From: Candidatus Magasanikbacteria bacterium RIFCSPLOWO2_02_FULL_44_11
Lineage (GTDB): Bacteria > Patescibacteriota > Patescibacteriia > Magasanikbacterales > GWA2-37-8
Length of the DNA: 8,520 bases
Assembly (NCBI GenBank): GCA_001783035.1
Contig: MFQK01000053.1
Coordinates: forward strand, 12,047-20,566
Direction of reading: 5' to 3'
A model generated the notes under the pieces. The model ran no database searches. It worked only from the letters and a program-made list of their open reading frames with translations, and was not told the origin of the DNA. Made by a program: the position numbers and the translations under genes. Below, one piece after another: positions 1-6,623 of the stretch (the first letter of the stretch is position 1; each line of letters begins with the position of its first letter).

Positions 1-155
1 GGCAGCGAAGTTAAAATTATACCCGCCAACACGATTACCAGCGTTGATGAAGCTACTATCAAATGCTCGTGAGGGATGTGGTTGTTATAATTTGATTTAC
101 AATCAGCCGGACATTTTTTTGTGCACGGCCGTTTTTTAATAGGTTTACCTCCCAT
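1..155 (-). CDS. Small Cys/His-rich single-span membrane protein, partial (C-terminus off the left edge)
   Basis: Reading leftward from the ATG at 155-153 gives 51 uninterrupted codons to the window edge. The N-terminus is basic with three evenly spaced cysteines (C11, C15, C19, CX3CX3C). A histidine cluster, HIPHEH (26-31), follows. A strongly hydrophobic stretch from about residue 32 to the edge (LIVASSTLVIVLAGIILTSL) looks like a membrane helix, probably with the Cys/His segment in the cytoplasm. A good promoter (ATGACG-17-TATAAT) lies just upstream in the right orientation, with a predicted transcript start about 22 nt before the ATG. No Shine-Dalgarno is visible. I do not recognise a named family. 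The Cys/His pattern could bind a metal, which is inference. Reality of the gene is supported by composition, the promoter and the membrane segment. The rest of the gene is unseen. Confidence 0.6.
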   Translation of the reverse strand, partial: MGGKPIKKRPCTKKCPADCKSNYNNHIPHEHLIVASSTLVIVLAGIILTSL

Positions 156-180
156 ACATTATAGAATAGTAATAATGTAT
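154..180. repeat. 9-bp inverted repeat at the start of the small membrane protein gene
   Basis: ATACATTAT (154-162) and ATAATGTAT (172-180) are perfect reverse complements separated by 9 nt. A second nested pair, AGAATA (163-168) and TATTCT (179-184), overlaps it. The element covers the predicted transcript start and the first bases of the minus-strand gene. It could be an operator or an mRNA 5' hairpin that occludes the start codon. It is AT-rich, so chance is a real alternative. Confidence 0.35.
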
Positions 181-183
181 TCT

Positions 184-212
184 ATTATACACCTTTTTTG
201 TTAAAGCGTCAT
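184..212 (-). promoter_or_regulatory. Sigma70-like promoter for the left-edge small membrane protein
   Basis: On the minus strand an ATGACG -35 (212-207, four of six matches to TTGACA) is followed after exactly 17 nt by a perfect TATAAT -10 (189-184). Transcription would begin near 177, leaving about 22 nt of leader before the ATG at 155. A second TATAAT sits at 163-158, only a few bases before the ATG, but no paired -35 was identified for it. Confidence 0.55.
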
Positions 213-229
213 CTGTATGATACCAATTG

Positions 230-311
230 TGCCCAGAGCGGGAATCGAACCCGCACCCCTTTCGGGACACGATTTTAAGTCGTGCGTGTATACCAGTTCC
301 ACCATCCGGGC
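230..311 (-). tRNA. tRNA-Leu, anticodon UAA
   Basis: Read on the minus strand, positions 311-231 fold as a class II tRNA. It has a 7-bp acceptor (GCCCGGA with TCTGGGC, one G-U), a 3-bp D stem (GTG/CAC), and a 5-bp anticodon stem CACGA/TCGTG with loop CTTAAAA. The anticodon TAA is at plus 277-275, reading leucine UUA codons. The long variable arm is CCC-GAAA-GGG, and the T arm is GCGGG-TTCGATT-CCCGC. The discriminator is A (position 230), as expected for leucine. The bases after it are CAA, not CCA, so the 3' CCA must be added by tRNA nucleotidyltransferase. No intron is seen. It reads away from the pilin genes and has its own promoter. Confidence 0.96.
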
Positions 312-360
312 ATTTTTTTAGTTTCTTTTCCGAAAATGTTTACTATTTACAAGTTAACAA

Positions 361-389
361 ATAATAGCATATCCAATTCATAAAATCAA
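361..389 (-). promoter_or_regulatory. Extended -10 promoter for tRNA-Leu
   Basis: On the minus strand TTGATT (389-384) is followed by a 17-nt spacer ending in TGC and then TATTAT (366-361). This is a good -35 plus an extended -10. Initiation near 354 would give a 5' leader of about 43 nt ahead of the mature tRNA at 311, to be removed by RNase P. Confidence 0.6.
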
Positions 390-419
390 GCCGATATGTA
401 ATAGGAAAGAGGTTTAGAA

Positions 420-437
420 TATGCTATACTACTCGCA
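420..437 (+). promoter_or_regulatory. Extended -10 promoter giving a likely leaderless pilin-operon transcript
   Basis: TGC followed directly by TATACT (425-430) is an extended -10. No convincing -35 lies 16-18 nt upstream, where the bases are near TAGGAA, but extended -10 promoters can do without one. Seven bases after the hexamer is position 437, the A of the predicted ATG, so the mRNA would start at or next to the start codon. No Shine-Dalgarno is present, which fits leaderless initiation. Confidence 0.5.
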
Positions 438-2230
438 TGTCAGGAGCCAGAGATGAACGCGGTTTTACTATTCTCGAGGTGACAATCGGTGTCGCCATTT
501 TTTTGATATTTGCTGTCGGTGTTTTTAGCGCCTTAACGACTGTTTTTAAGACGGTATATCAATCTCGCCTGCGAATTTTGGAGACGGCAGTTGCCACCGA
601 GCAGCTTGAGGTGATTCGCAATTTACCATTTGCCAGTGTCGGAGTGGTGGGCGGTGTGCCGGCCGGCGTTCTCGTAGCCAATAAAACTATCGTGCGCGGC
701 GGCATGGTTTTTATAGTGACCACAACCATTCGCAACATCGACGATCCTTTTGATGGGACGGTCACCAGCACTCCCGTTGATGACGCTCCGGCAGATTTCA
801 AATATGCTGAAGTAGAGGTTCAATGCAGTCAATGTAACCAAGTAAAACCATTTGTCATGAGCACTTTAGTGGCACCCAAAGACGTAGAAACGGCGACCAA
901 TAACGGTTCTTTATTTATTCAGGTTTTTGATGCCGTCGGCTTGCCTATTTCCGGTGCCACAATACAAGTAGATAATACTTCAACGGTTCCGACTATTGCT
1001 ATAAATGACTTAACCGGTGAGGACGGCTGGCTGAGAATAATAGATACGGTCACGGGAACGCTAGCTTACCATATTCGCGTCAGCAAAAATGGATATTCGA
1101 GCGATTATACAGTCACGTCGAGCCCCTCGAATCCCAGCCCGACAAAATTACCGGCGAGTGTGGTTAGCCAAACAATAACCAACGCCTTTTTTTCGATTGA
1201 TGAGCTGGGCGCAATTAATTTGATGACGATGTCGCCAGTTTGCGAAGAAATCGGTACGGCGCCTGTTTTGCTGCGCGGTCAAAAGCAAATCGGTTCTTTG
1301 CCGGTAGTTTATAAATATGACCGTCGGCTTACGACAAACTCCGACGGAAGTTTGGCAATTGCCGGTATTGAGTGGGACACATATAGCATCCAGGCGACCG
1401 GGACCGCTTATGATTTGGTCGGCACTATTCCTTTAAGCCCTTTTAATCTTTTGCCGGGCGCGTCGCAAGACGTATCGGTTATTCTCAATCCGCATTCAGC
1501 GCGTTCATTATTGGTAAAAGTGAAAGACTCCGGAACGGGCCTGCCGCTTTCCGGAGCGACAGTGCGTTTGAGTAGCGCTTCATACGATCAATCTCTTTTG
1601 ACCGGCTTGGGGTATGTCCAACAAACCGATTGGTCCGGTGGAGCAGGGCAGGTTTCTTTTTTAAATAATCAACAGTATTTTAGTGACGATTCTCGTATCG
1701 ACACGACGGGCGAGCCCGGCGAGATAAAATTAAAATTGGCCGGTGAGGTTTATTTGTTGGACGGCTATTTGGAATCCTCGACATTTGATTTAGGAACAAA
1801 CGTCAATTTTAGCAACCTGCTCGTTAATCCCACATCGCAGCCGACTTCGACCGGATCGAGCGCGGTCCGATTGCAACTCGCCACCAGCAATTCAAGTACG
1901 CCGACGGAATGGGAATTTCTTGGCCCCGACGGGACAGCCGACTCTTATTATTCTGCCATTAACACAGTTATTAACAGTATAAATAATGGCAACCGATATG
2001 CGCGTTACCGCGTTTTCTTGGAAACAGCTGATTCTGCCGCGACGCCAAACGTCTCTGATGTTTCGATTACCTACACCACTTCATGCGTCGCGCCCGGTCA
2101 AAGTTTTTTCAGCGGATTGTCGGCCGGAGATTACGACGTAGATATTAGTCGAAACGGTTATACGACTAACAGCGGTCAAATCACCATTAATGGGAATATG
2201 GAGACGCAGGTAAATTTGTCATCCTTATGA
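437..2230 (+). CDS. Large composite type IV minor prepilin with carboxypeptidase-regulatory-like modules
   Basis: A 597-aa surface filament subunit. The N-terminus is a class III leader cut by prepilin peptidase after G9. Mature F1 is residue 10 and the conserved Glu5 is E14 (GFTILEVT), followed by one membrane helix (about 10-33). The body is far longer than a usual minor pilin (roughly 130-200 aa). Residues 157-253 resemble a carboxypeptidase-regulatory-like beta-sandwich (FIQVFDAVGLPISGATIQVDN, with NGY near 218-220). Residues about 274-352 look like a second similar module. A third starts at 357 (LLVKVKDSGTGLPLSGATV) and appears to end only at 550-597 (FFSGLSAGDYDVDISRNGY). A discoidin/LamG-like segment (about 440-548: LESSTFDLGT, GPDGT, RYARYRVFL) sits between its halves. 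C130 and C133 form a CxxC. The start is set by the promoter and leader motif. It is the first gene of a coupled prepilin cluster and a candidate filament-tip adhesin. The pilin assignment is firm and the adhesin role is inference. Confidence 0.88.
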   Translation: MSGARDERGFTILEVTIGVAIFLIFAVGVFSALTTVFKTVYQSRLRILETAVATEQLEVIRNLPFASVGVVGGVPAGVLVANKTIVRGGMVFIVTTTIRNIDDPFDGTVTSTPVDDAPADFKYAEVEVQCSQCNQVKPFVMSTLVAPKDVETATNNGSLFIQVFDAVGLPISGATIQVDNTSTVPTIAINDLTGEDGWLRIIDTVTGTLAYHIRVSKNGYSSDYTVTSSPSNPSPTKLPASVVSQTITNAFFSIDELGAINLMTMSPVCEEIGTAPVLLRGQKQIGSLPVVYKYDRRLTTNSDGSLAIAGIEWDTYSIQATGTAYDLVGTIPLSPFNLLPGASQDVSVILNPHSARSLLVKVKDSGTGLPLSGATVRLSSASYDQSLLTGLGYVQQTDWSGGAGQVSFLNNQQYFSDDSRIDTTGEPGEIKLKLAGEVYLLDGYLESSTFDLGTNVNFSNLLVNPTSQPTSTGSSAVRLQLATSNSSTPTEWEFLGPDGTADSYYSAINTVINSINNGNRYARYRVFLETADSAATPNVSDVSITYTTSCVAPGQSFFSGLSAGDYDVDISRNGYTTNSGQITINGNMETQVNLSSL

Positions 2231-2838
2231 TTTTTAAGTCGGACAACCGAGGAATGACATTGGTTGAAGTTATTATCGCCATGAGTATTTTCAGTTTGGT
2301 TATCGCCACGGTGGTGGAAATATTTTTGGTAAGCACGCGATCTAAAAATATTGTTTTTGAACAATTGGAGGTGCAAGGTCAGGCCAGAAAAGCAGTATAT
2401 GATTTTATCGGCGAGGCTCGGGCTATGCGTTATTCGAGCGCGGGGGCGTATCCACTCCAAAACGCGAGCACGACCGAAATTATTTTTTACACCAATATTA
2501 ACGCGGATAATATTGTGGAACGGGTGCGTTATTTTTATGTCACAAATACTTTGAAGCGGGGAACCATTGAACCATCCGGCAATCCTTTGGTTTATATGAC
2601 GTCGACGGAAAAGATTACGACAATTGTGAATAATGTTACTAACGGTGTAAGCCCGGTTTTTTATTATTACGACGAGGATTACACTAGTGTTTCCAGCACT
2701 CCTTTGGCGCAGCCGGTAGACGTCACCAAGGCGAGAATTATTGAAATGCGCCTGATAATCGATAAGAACCCTCTCCTTTCGCCGGTGCCATTTGCTATCC
2801 AAGGTCAAACTGCTATTCGTAATCTTAAAACTAATTAA
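2227..2838 (+). CDS. Type IV pilus / pseudopilus minor prepilin, PilW/GspJ-like
   Basis: A 203-aa prepilin with a short charged leader ending at G9, cleaved before M10. The conserved Glu5 of the mature chain is E14 (RGMTLVEVIIAMSIF), followed by a single helix to about residue 32. The region after it (ARKAVYDFIGEARAM, about 53-67) is the amphipathic helix typical of PilW/GspJ-type subunits. The rest is a beta-rich globular head without cysteines. The ATG overlaps the previous stop as ATGA, indicating translational coupling. Its leader KSDNRG closely resembles KDDNRG in the next gene. It is probably a minor subunit that helps prime or cap the filament. The prepilin class is certain. Which minor pilin it corresponds to is only a resemblance. 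Confidence 0.88.
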   Translation: MIFKSDNRGMTLVEVIIAMSIFSLVIATVVEIFLVSTRSKNIVFEQLEVQGQARKAVYDFIGEARAMRYSSAGAYPLQNASTTEIIFYTNINADNIVERVRYFYVTNTLKRGTIEPSGNPLVYMTSTEKITTIVNNVTNGVSPVFYYYDEDYTSVSSTPLAQPVDVTKARIIEMRLIIDKNPLLSPVPFAIQGQTAIRNLKTN

Positions 2839-2839
2839 T

Positions 2840-4216
2840 ATGGCCGCATTTTTTTCAAAGGACGACAATCGAGGATCGGTGTTACTTTATGTCATGGTGT
2901 TTGGGACGTTGGCTTTTTCATTAGTCGTCGTCGCCGTGTCCGGTTACAGTTTTGGAGAATACAAAGCGGCTGTCCATCGCGGCAACCGTGAGACCGCTTT
3001 ACAAATTGCCGAAGCCGGCATCAATTATTACCGGTGGCATTTGGCGCATAGCCCGACCGATTATAAAGATGGCACTAATCACGATGGTCCTTATGTGCAC
3101 GACTATATTGACGGAAGCGGAGTAAGTATTGGCAGTTATTCTTTGGTTATTACCCCGCCTTCGCCAACTTCATCAATCGTCACGGTGGAATCGACCGGCT
3201 GGCTCTCTGTACAGACATCGAGCCAGAGAATAGTGCGGGTGAGTTTGGGTCGCGCCGCTTTGACGGACTATTCTTTTATTAGCAACACCGATGTCTGGAT
3301 AGGCAACAACACTTCTGTTCACGGTCCCATGCATTCCAACAGCGGCATTCGTTTTGACGGCGTCGCCGATGCCCCGATAACGAGCGCGGTCGCGACTTAT
3401 ATATGTAAACCATTGCATGGTGAAGGTTGTAATAATGAGGAAAAACCGGGCGTTTGGGGCCAGGGCGGACCGGAATCATATTGGAGTTTTCCCGTCCCCT
3501 CGGAAGATTTCACCGGCGGTACACCCAGTTTGACGCAAATCAAGGATAACGCCATAAACGGTGGTCTTTATTTTTCTTCTTCGGGAGAGCAGGGCTGGCG
3601 GCTCAAATTTAATAACACCGGTACGGTCACTGCGTCAAAAGTAACTGCCACTAAATGTTATAAAGGAGATGATCTAAATGGCGCGAATAATAGTTGGTTT
3701 TGTGTTGATATTAAAACCGAGGGTAGCGGAACAACTTACCCGCTCCCCGCTAATGGTAGTTTGTATGTTGACGATATAACTTGGATTGACGGTGTGGTGA
3801 GGGGGCAGGCTACTGTCGGTGTCGGCACCGGTAAATCAGCTATCATCAATGACAACATTACTTATTATAATGGCGCTTCCGGCACCGATAAATTTGGTAT
3901 AATCGCCGACCAGGATATTTTGATTCCTCATGATTCTCCGGATGATTTGGAAGTCAACGCCGCTCTTTTTGCCACGAATGGTTCGGCTAAACGTTATTAT
4001 TATACCGGTGACCACAAAGACTCCCTCTCTATCTTTGGTTCAGTGGTTTCGGCTGGAACGATGACTTGGAGCTGGGTTTCAAACGGTGGCGCGACAGTTT
4101 CCGGTTACGATGATATCACGTTGACTTACGATTCACGCCTTTTGAGCAATCCGCCCGGTGGTTTTCCGGTCGAATCGGAAACACGTTTAGTCAGCTGGGA
4201 AGAGGTCAAGAATTAA
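2840..4216 (+). CDS. PilX-like prepilin with a large extracellular domain
   Basis: 458 aa from the ATG at 2840, one nucleotide after the preceding stop. An upstream in-frame ATG at 2792 would overlap the previous gene by 47 nt and place an odd extension before the leader, so 2840 is preferred. The leader ends at G12 (KDDNRG), the mature chain begins SVLLY, and one helix spans about 14-37. Mature position 5 is Y17 instead of Glu, as happens in GspK/PilX-type subunits. AEAGINYYRWHLAHSPTDY (57-75) is the PilX-family signature. The extracellular part has four cysteines (189, 197, 273, 288). A repetitive beta-rich stretch (about 308-378) resembles the beta-helix or bactofilin-like section of large PilX/DUF4900-type proteins. 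It ends with YDSRLL..PPGGFP (430-443). It is probably a minor or initiating subunit assembled with the two preceding prepilins. Confidence 0.85.
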   Translation: MAAFFSKDDNRGSVLLYVMVFGTLAFSLVVVAVSGYSFGEYKAAVHRGNRETALQIAEAGINYYRWHLAHSPTDYKDGTNHDGPYVHDYIDGSGVSIGSYSLVITPPSPTSSIVTVESTGWLSVQTSSQRIVRVSLGRAALTDYSFISNTDVWIGNNTSVHGPMHSNSGIRFDGVADAPITSAVATYICKPLHGEGCNNEEKPGVWGQGGPESYWSFPVPSEDFTGGTPSLTQIKDNAINGGLYFSSSGEQGWRLKFNNTGTVTASKVTATKCYKGDDLNGANNSWFCVDIKTEGSGTTYPLPANGSLYVDDITWIDGVVRGQATVGVGTGKSAIINDNITYYNGASGTDKFGIIADQDILIPHDSPDDLEVNAALFATNGSAKRYYYTGDHKDSLSIFGSVVSAGTMTWSWVSNGGATVSGYDDITLTYDSRLLSNPPGGFPVESETRLVSWEEVKN

Positions 4217-4315
4217 GCGGTGTAATGATGCTAATTTGAGCGGGTTCGGCGACCGTAGTCGCCGCCCTGAGGCCTCGCGGCCGAGGAAAGCGAAAATAGC
4301 ATCATTACACCGCTT
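4215..4315. repeat. 101-nt foldback element: 19-bp perfect outer stem with two inner hairpins
   Basis: AAGCGGTGTAATGATGCTA (4215-4233) is exactly reverse-complementary to 4297-4315. After an A-A mismatch, three more A-T pairs follow (4235-4237 with 4293-4295). Inside are two separate hairpins. GGCGAC-cgta-GTCGCC (4248-4263) extends through C4247-G4264 and GGG/CCC (4242-4244 with 4265-4267) across a 2-nt bulge. CCTCG-cggc-CGAGG spans 4273-4286. Together they form a Y-shaped three-way junction. The left arm includes the last two bases of the pilin stop codon, and the right arm overlaps the next promoter. No U-tract follows on either strand, so it is not a standard intrinsic terminator, though it could still end or process the pilin transcript. 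A dispersed palindromic repeat or a recombination site are alternatives. Confidence 0.85.
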
Positions 4316-4343
4316 GTCTTAATCTCGCTTTGTGCGCTATACT
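4314..4343 (+). promoter_or_regulatory. Promoter for the galU operon, overlapping the foldback right arm
   Basis: TTGTCT (4314-4319, four of six to consensus) and TATACT (4338-4343, five of six) are separated by 18 nt. Transcription would start near 4350, with a leader of about 19 nt before the ATG at 4369 and no Shine-Dalgarno. The first two bases of the -35 are the last two of the foldback stem, so folding of that DNA or protein binding to it could affect this promoter. Confidence 0.5.
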
Positions 4344-4368
4344 ATGCGCATAACTATTTTAGTCTGTT

Positions 4369-5235
4369 ATGGGTCAAATCAGAAAATTAGTAATTCCGGT
4401 CGCCGGGCTGGGGACACGTTTTTTACCGGCGACTAAAGCACAACCAAAAGAGATGTTGCCCATCGTTGATAAACCGATTATTCAATATGTCGTGGAAGGG
4501 GCGGTGGCATCGGGAATTACCGATATCATTATGGTCACCGGCCCGAGTAAGCGCGCGGTGGAAGACCACTTCAGTCCGCACTACGAACTGATCAATTGGT
4601 TAAAAAAACAAGGAAAAAACGATATCGCCGAGCAGGTAAAAAAAATTGCCGATATGGCGAATTTTATTTTTATACGTCAGAGAGGTCCGTATGGAAATGG
4701 TACGCCGGTTTTATGTGCCAAAGATGTTATCGGTGATGAGCCATTTGCCGTAATGTGGGGAGACGAATTTTTTTACACGCCAAAAAAACCGCACTTGAAA
4801 CAACTTATAGATGTTTTTGAAAAATACGGCGATCCGGTTTTGACCGCCTATAAAGTAGATGCCGAAGGGACTAAAAAATACGGGATTTTGGATGCCTTGG
4901 CTGTTGAAAATAATGTTTTTCAAGTCAAAAGTTTGGTCGAAAAACCCGGTCCGGAGGCCGCTCCGTCGCATTTGGCAAGTTTGGGCGGGTTTATTTTAAC
5001 ACCGGATATTTTTGAAGCGTTGGAAAAAACAAAAGTTGGCCGCGGTGGAGAGTTGTGGTTAGTGGACGGCATTTTTAAGTTATTGAAAAAACGGCCGGTA
5101 TACGCGCGCGCGGTGGAAGGCACCTATTACGATACCGGATCAAAGCTCGGATATCTGAAAGCAAATGTTGATTTTGCCCTGCGCGATGAGCATTTAAAAA
5201 AAGATCTTAAAAAGTATTTACGAACGATCATCTAA
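4369..5235 (+). CDS. galU: UTP--glucose-1-phosphate uridylyltransferase (UDP-glucose pyrophosphorylase)
   Basis: Makes UDP-glucose from UTP and glucose-1-phosphate in the cytoplasm, feeding glycan and envelope polysaccharide synthesis. The 288-aa length is normal for bacterial GalU. The nucleotide-binding signature is at 13-36: GLGTRFLPATK, then QPKEMLPIVDKP, where most GalU have M in place of Q25. The metal-binding motif is GDE (131-133). VEKP (190-193), the GGELWLVDGI region (226-235) and YYDTGSKLGYLKANVDFAL (253-271) all match the family. The uridine-contact region reads RQRGPYGNGTPVL (103-115), which differs from the common RQ..xLGLGHAV form. That leaves room for a related nucleotide specificity such as dTTP, though the C-terminal signature favours GalU. 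It is the first gene after its own promoter and is followed 5 nt later by the lipoprotein gene. Confidence 0.88.
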   Translation: MGQIRKLVIPVAGLGTRFLPATKAQPKEMLPIVDKPIIQYVVEGAVASGITDIIMVTGPSKRAVEDHFSPHYELINWLKKQGKNDIAEQVKKIADMANFIFIRQRGPYGNGTPVLCAKDVIGDEPFAVMWGDEFFYTPKKPHLKQLIDVFEKYGDPVLTAYKVDAEGTKKYGILDALAVENNVFQVKSLVEKPGPEAAPSHLASLGGFILTPDIFEALEKTKVGRGGELWLVDGIFKLLKKRPVYARAVEGTYYDTGSKLGYLKANVDFALRDEHLKKDLKKYLRTII

Positions 5236-5240
5236 ATAAT

Positions 5241-6623
5241 ATGCGTTTTTCTAAACTACTTGTCGGGTTTAGTATAACGAGTCTGTTGCTTCTCGGTTTG
5301 GGATGTAAAAATTCCACACCGGCTGTCGGCGGAACAAATACTCAGCGCAAAACTTTGGAATTGTGGACTGTCTACGATGATGTTGACGCGCTTAATGCGG
5401 TCATTACGAATTACAAAGCAGCCAGACCGTATTTAGCGGTGAATATTCGGCAGCTTCGTCCCGAAGATCTCTATAACCGGCTGGTAGAAACGTTAGCAGA
5501 GGATCGTGGCCCCGATATAATTTCGATTGATAATCGTTCGCTCGGAAAGTATGTGAGTAAACTGACAACTTTACCGCCGAGCGTGCAAGATACAACAGTG
5601 AAAGTAATTGAAGGGCAGTTTAGCACGCAGACCGTTGTTTCGACCAAAACTATTCCCACGGTTACTTTGGACCAACTTGATCGAGAGTATATACCGGTTG
5701 TGAAGCAAGATGTGATTAGAGGCGGGCGGATTTATGGGCTGCCTATTTCCATGGATACCATGGCTATTTATTACAATAAAGATTTGCTGGATCGCGCCGG
5801 TATTGCCGAGCCGCCAAAAACTTGGGAAGAATTTCAAGAGGCGGTTAGAAAATTAACTAAATTTGACCGCGTGAGTGGAAAAATAGTGCAATCCGGCGCC
5901 GCCTTGGGAGCGGCCGGTAACGTGCCGTGGAACGATGATTTGCTTTATATCCTGTTCAAACAGAGTAATATCACTTTTGTCGATCGAAGCGGACGCGCGG
6001 TATTTAATGGAGCGTCTAATTCGCGCGAAGAAACTCCGACTATGCAGGTGATGAGTTTTTACACCGATTTCGCCGACCCAACGCGCGATACGTACTCTTG
6101 GAATGAAGAAATGCCGAACGCGCTCGATGGTTTTGTCACCGGGAAAATCGCTTTCTTTTTTGGCTATCAATTTCATAACCAAACCATCAAGGCGCGGGCA
6201 CCGCAGCTCAACTATGTCATCATTCCGCTTCTGCAGCTTAAACCGGATTTGCAGGCGAACGTGGCAAATTACAGTATCCTGACAGTGCCGGCGAAATCTA
6301 AGCAAGCCAACGAGGCCTGGGCGCTCGTGGCGCATTTGACGCATTCGGCCGCCACCAAAGATTACCTTGATAGGTCGGGGCGGTTGACTGCCTTGCGGGC
6401 GTATATCAACGCGCAGAAAGAAAATATAGTCCTGGCGCCGTTTGTGGCCGATTTGTTGGTGGCGACAAGCTGGTATCGCGGGAATAACTATGAGGTGGCT
6501 GCCGGGGCTGTAAAAGATATGATTCGTGAATGGCTGCGAGCTCCCGCCAATGTTGAAAATCTGGGACAGTATCGGCAAAGTGTGTTGAACCGCGCCGCAG
6601 CGAGAATTAATCAGACGTTATGA
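5241..6623 (+). CDS. Extracellular solute-binding lipoprotein (family 1, sugar-type ABC binding protein)
   Basis: 460 aa. Residues 1-21 form a lipoprotein signal peptide ending LLGLG before C22, the likely lipidated cysteine. The -3 position is G, so the lipobox is slightly non-canonical. A flexible linker (23-37) precedes the periplasmic-binding fold: LELWTVYDDVDALNAVITNY (39-58), then DIISIDNRSLGKYVSKL (92-108). The hinge segment IYGLPISMDTMAIYYNKDLL (164-183) and PPKTWEEFQEAVRKLT (191-206) are typical of SBP_bac_1 proteins that capture oligosaccharides. GKIAFFFGYQ (301-310) and the helical C-terminus complete the fold. No permease or ATPase gene follows, so it is an orphan here. Instead its stop overlaps the next ATG (ATGA), coupling it to a VirB2-like protein gene. 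The ligand is unknown. It may act as a surface receptor, or pair with a transporter encoded elsewhere. Confidence 0.85.
   Translation: MRFSKLLVGFSITSLLLLGLGCKNSTPAVGGTNTQRKTLELWTVYDDVDALNAVITNYKAARPYLAVNIRQLRPEDLYNRLVETLAEDRGPDIISIDNRSLGKYVSKLTTLPPSVQDTTVKVIEGQFSTQTVVSTKTIPTVTLDQLDREYIPVVKQDVIRGGRIYGLPISMDTMAIYYNKDLLDRAGIAEPPKTWEEFQEAVRKLTKFDRVSGKIVQSGAALGAAGNVPWNDDLLYILFKQSNITFVDRSGRAVFNGASNSREETPTMQVMSFYTDFADPTRDTYSWNEEMPNALDGFVTGKIAFFFGYQFHNQTIKARAPQLNYVIIPLLQLKPDLQANVANYSILTVPAKSKQANEAWALVAHLTHSAATKDYLDRSGRLTALRAYINAQKENIVLAPFVADLLVATSWYRGNNYEVAAGAVKDMIREWLRAPANVENLGQYRQSVLNRAAARINQTL

Noticed and set aside
1..72. Plus-strand open frame of 23 codons ending in TGA at 70-72, as the tail of an upstream gene
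   Set aside because: It lies opposite the minus-strand gene, which has a start codon, a promoter and a clear membrane helix. Only one can be real, and the minus frame is better supported.
125..137. ACGGCCGT followed by a run of T, as a terminator
   Set aside because: The palindrome has no loop and cannot form a hairpin. The bases encode the KKRPC segment of the minus-strand gene.
2792..2839. Upstream start for the PilX-like gene
   Set aside because: It would overlap the preceding gene by 47 nt and put a hydrophobic extension before a complete prepilin leader. The ATG at 2840 abuts the preceding stop.
2176..2868. Minus-strand open frame of 230 codons
   Set aside because: It is antisense to the whole PilW-like gene, has no promoter or family signature, and has the His/Arg/Asn-rich composition of a shadow frame.
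4215..4315. Integron attC site or intrinsic terminator
   Set aside because: No GTTRRRY/RYYYAAC core sites are seen, no U-tract follows either arm, and no integrase lies nearby. It is kept as a foldback element of unknown role.
5853..6578. Minus-strand open frame of 241 codons
   Set aside because: It is antisense to the solute-binding protein gene, with shadow-like composition and no recognisable motif.
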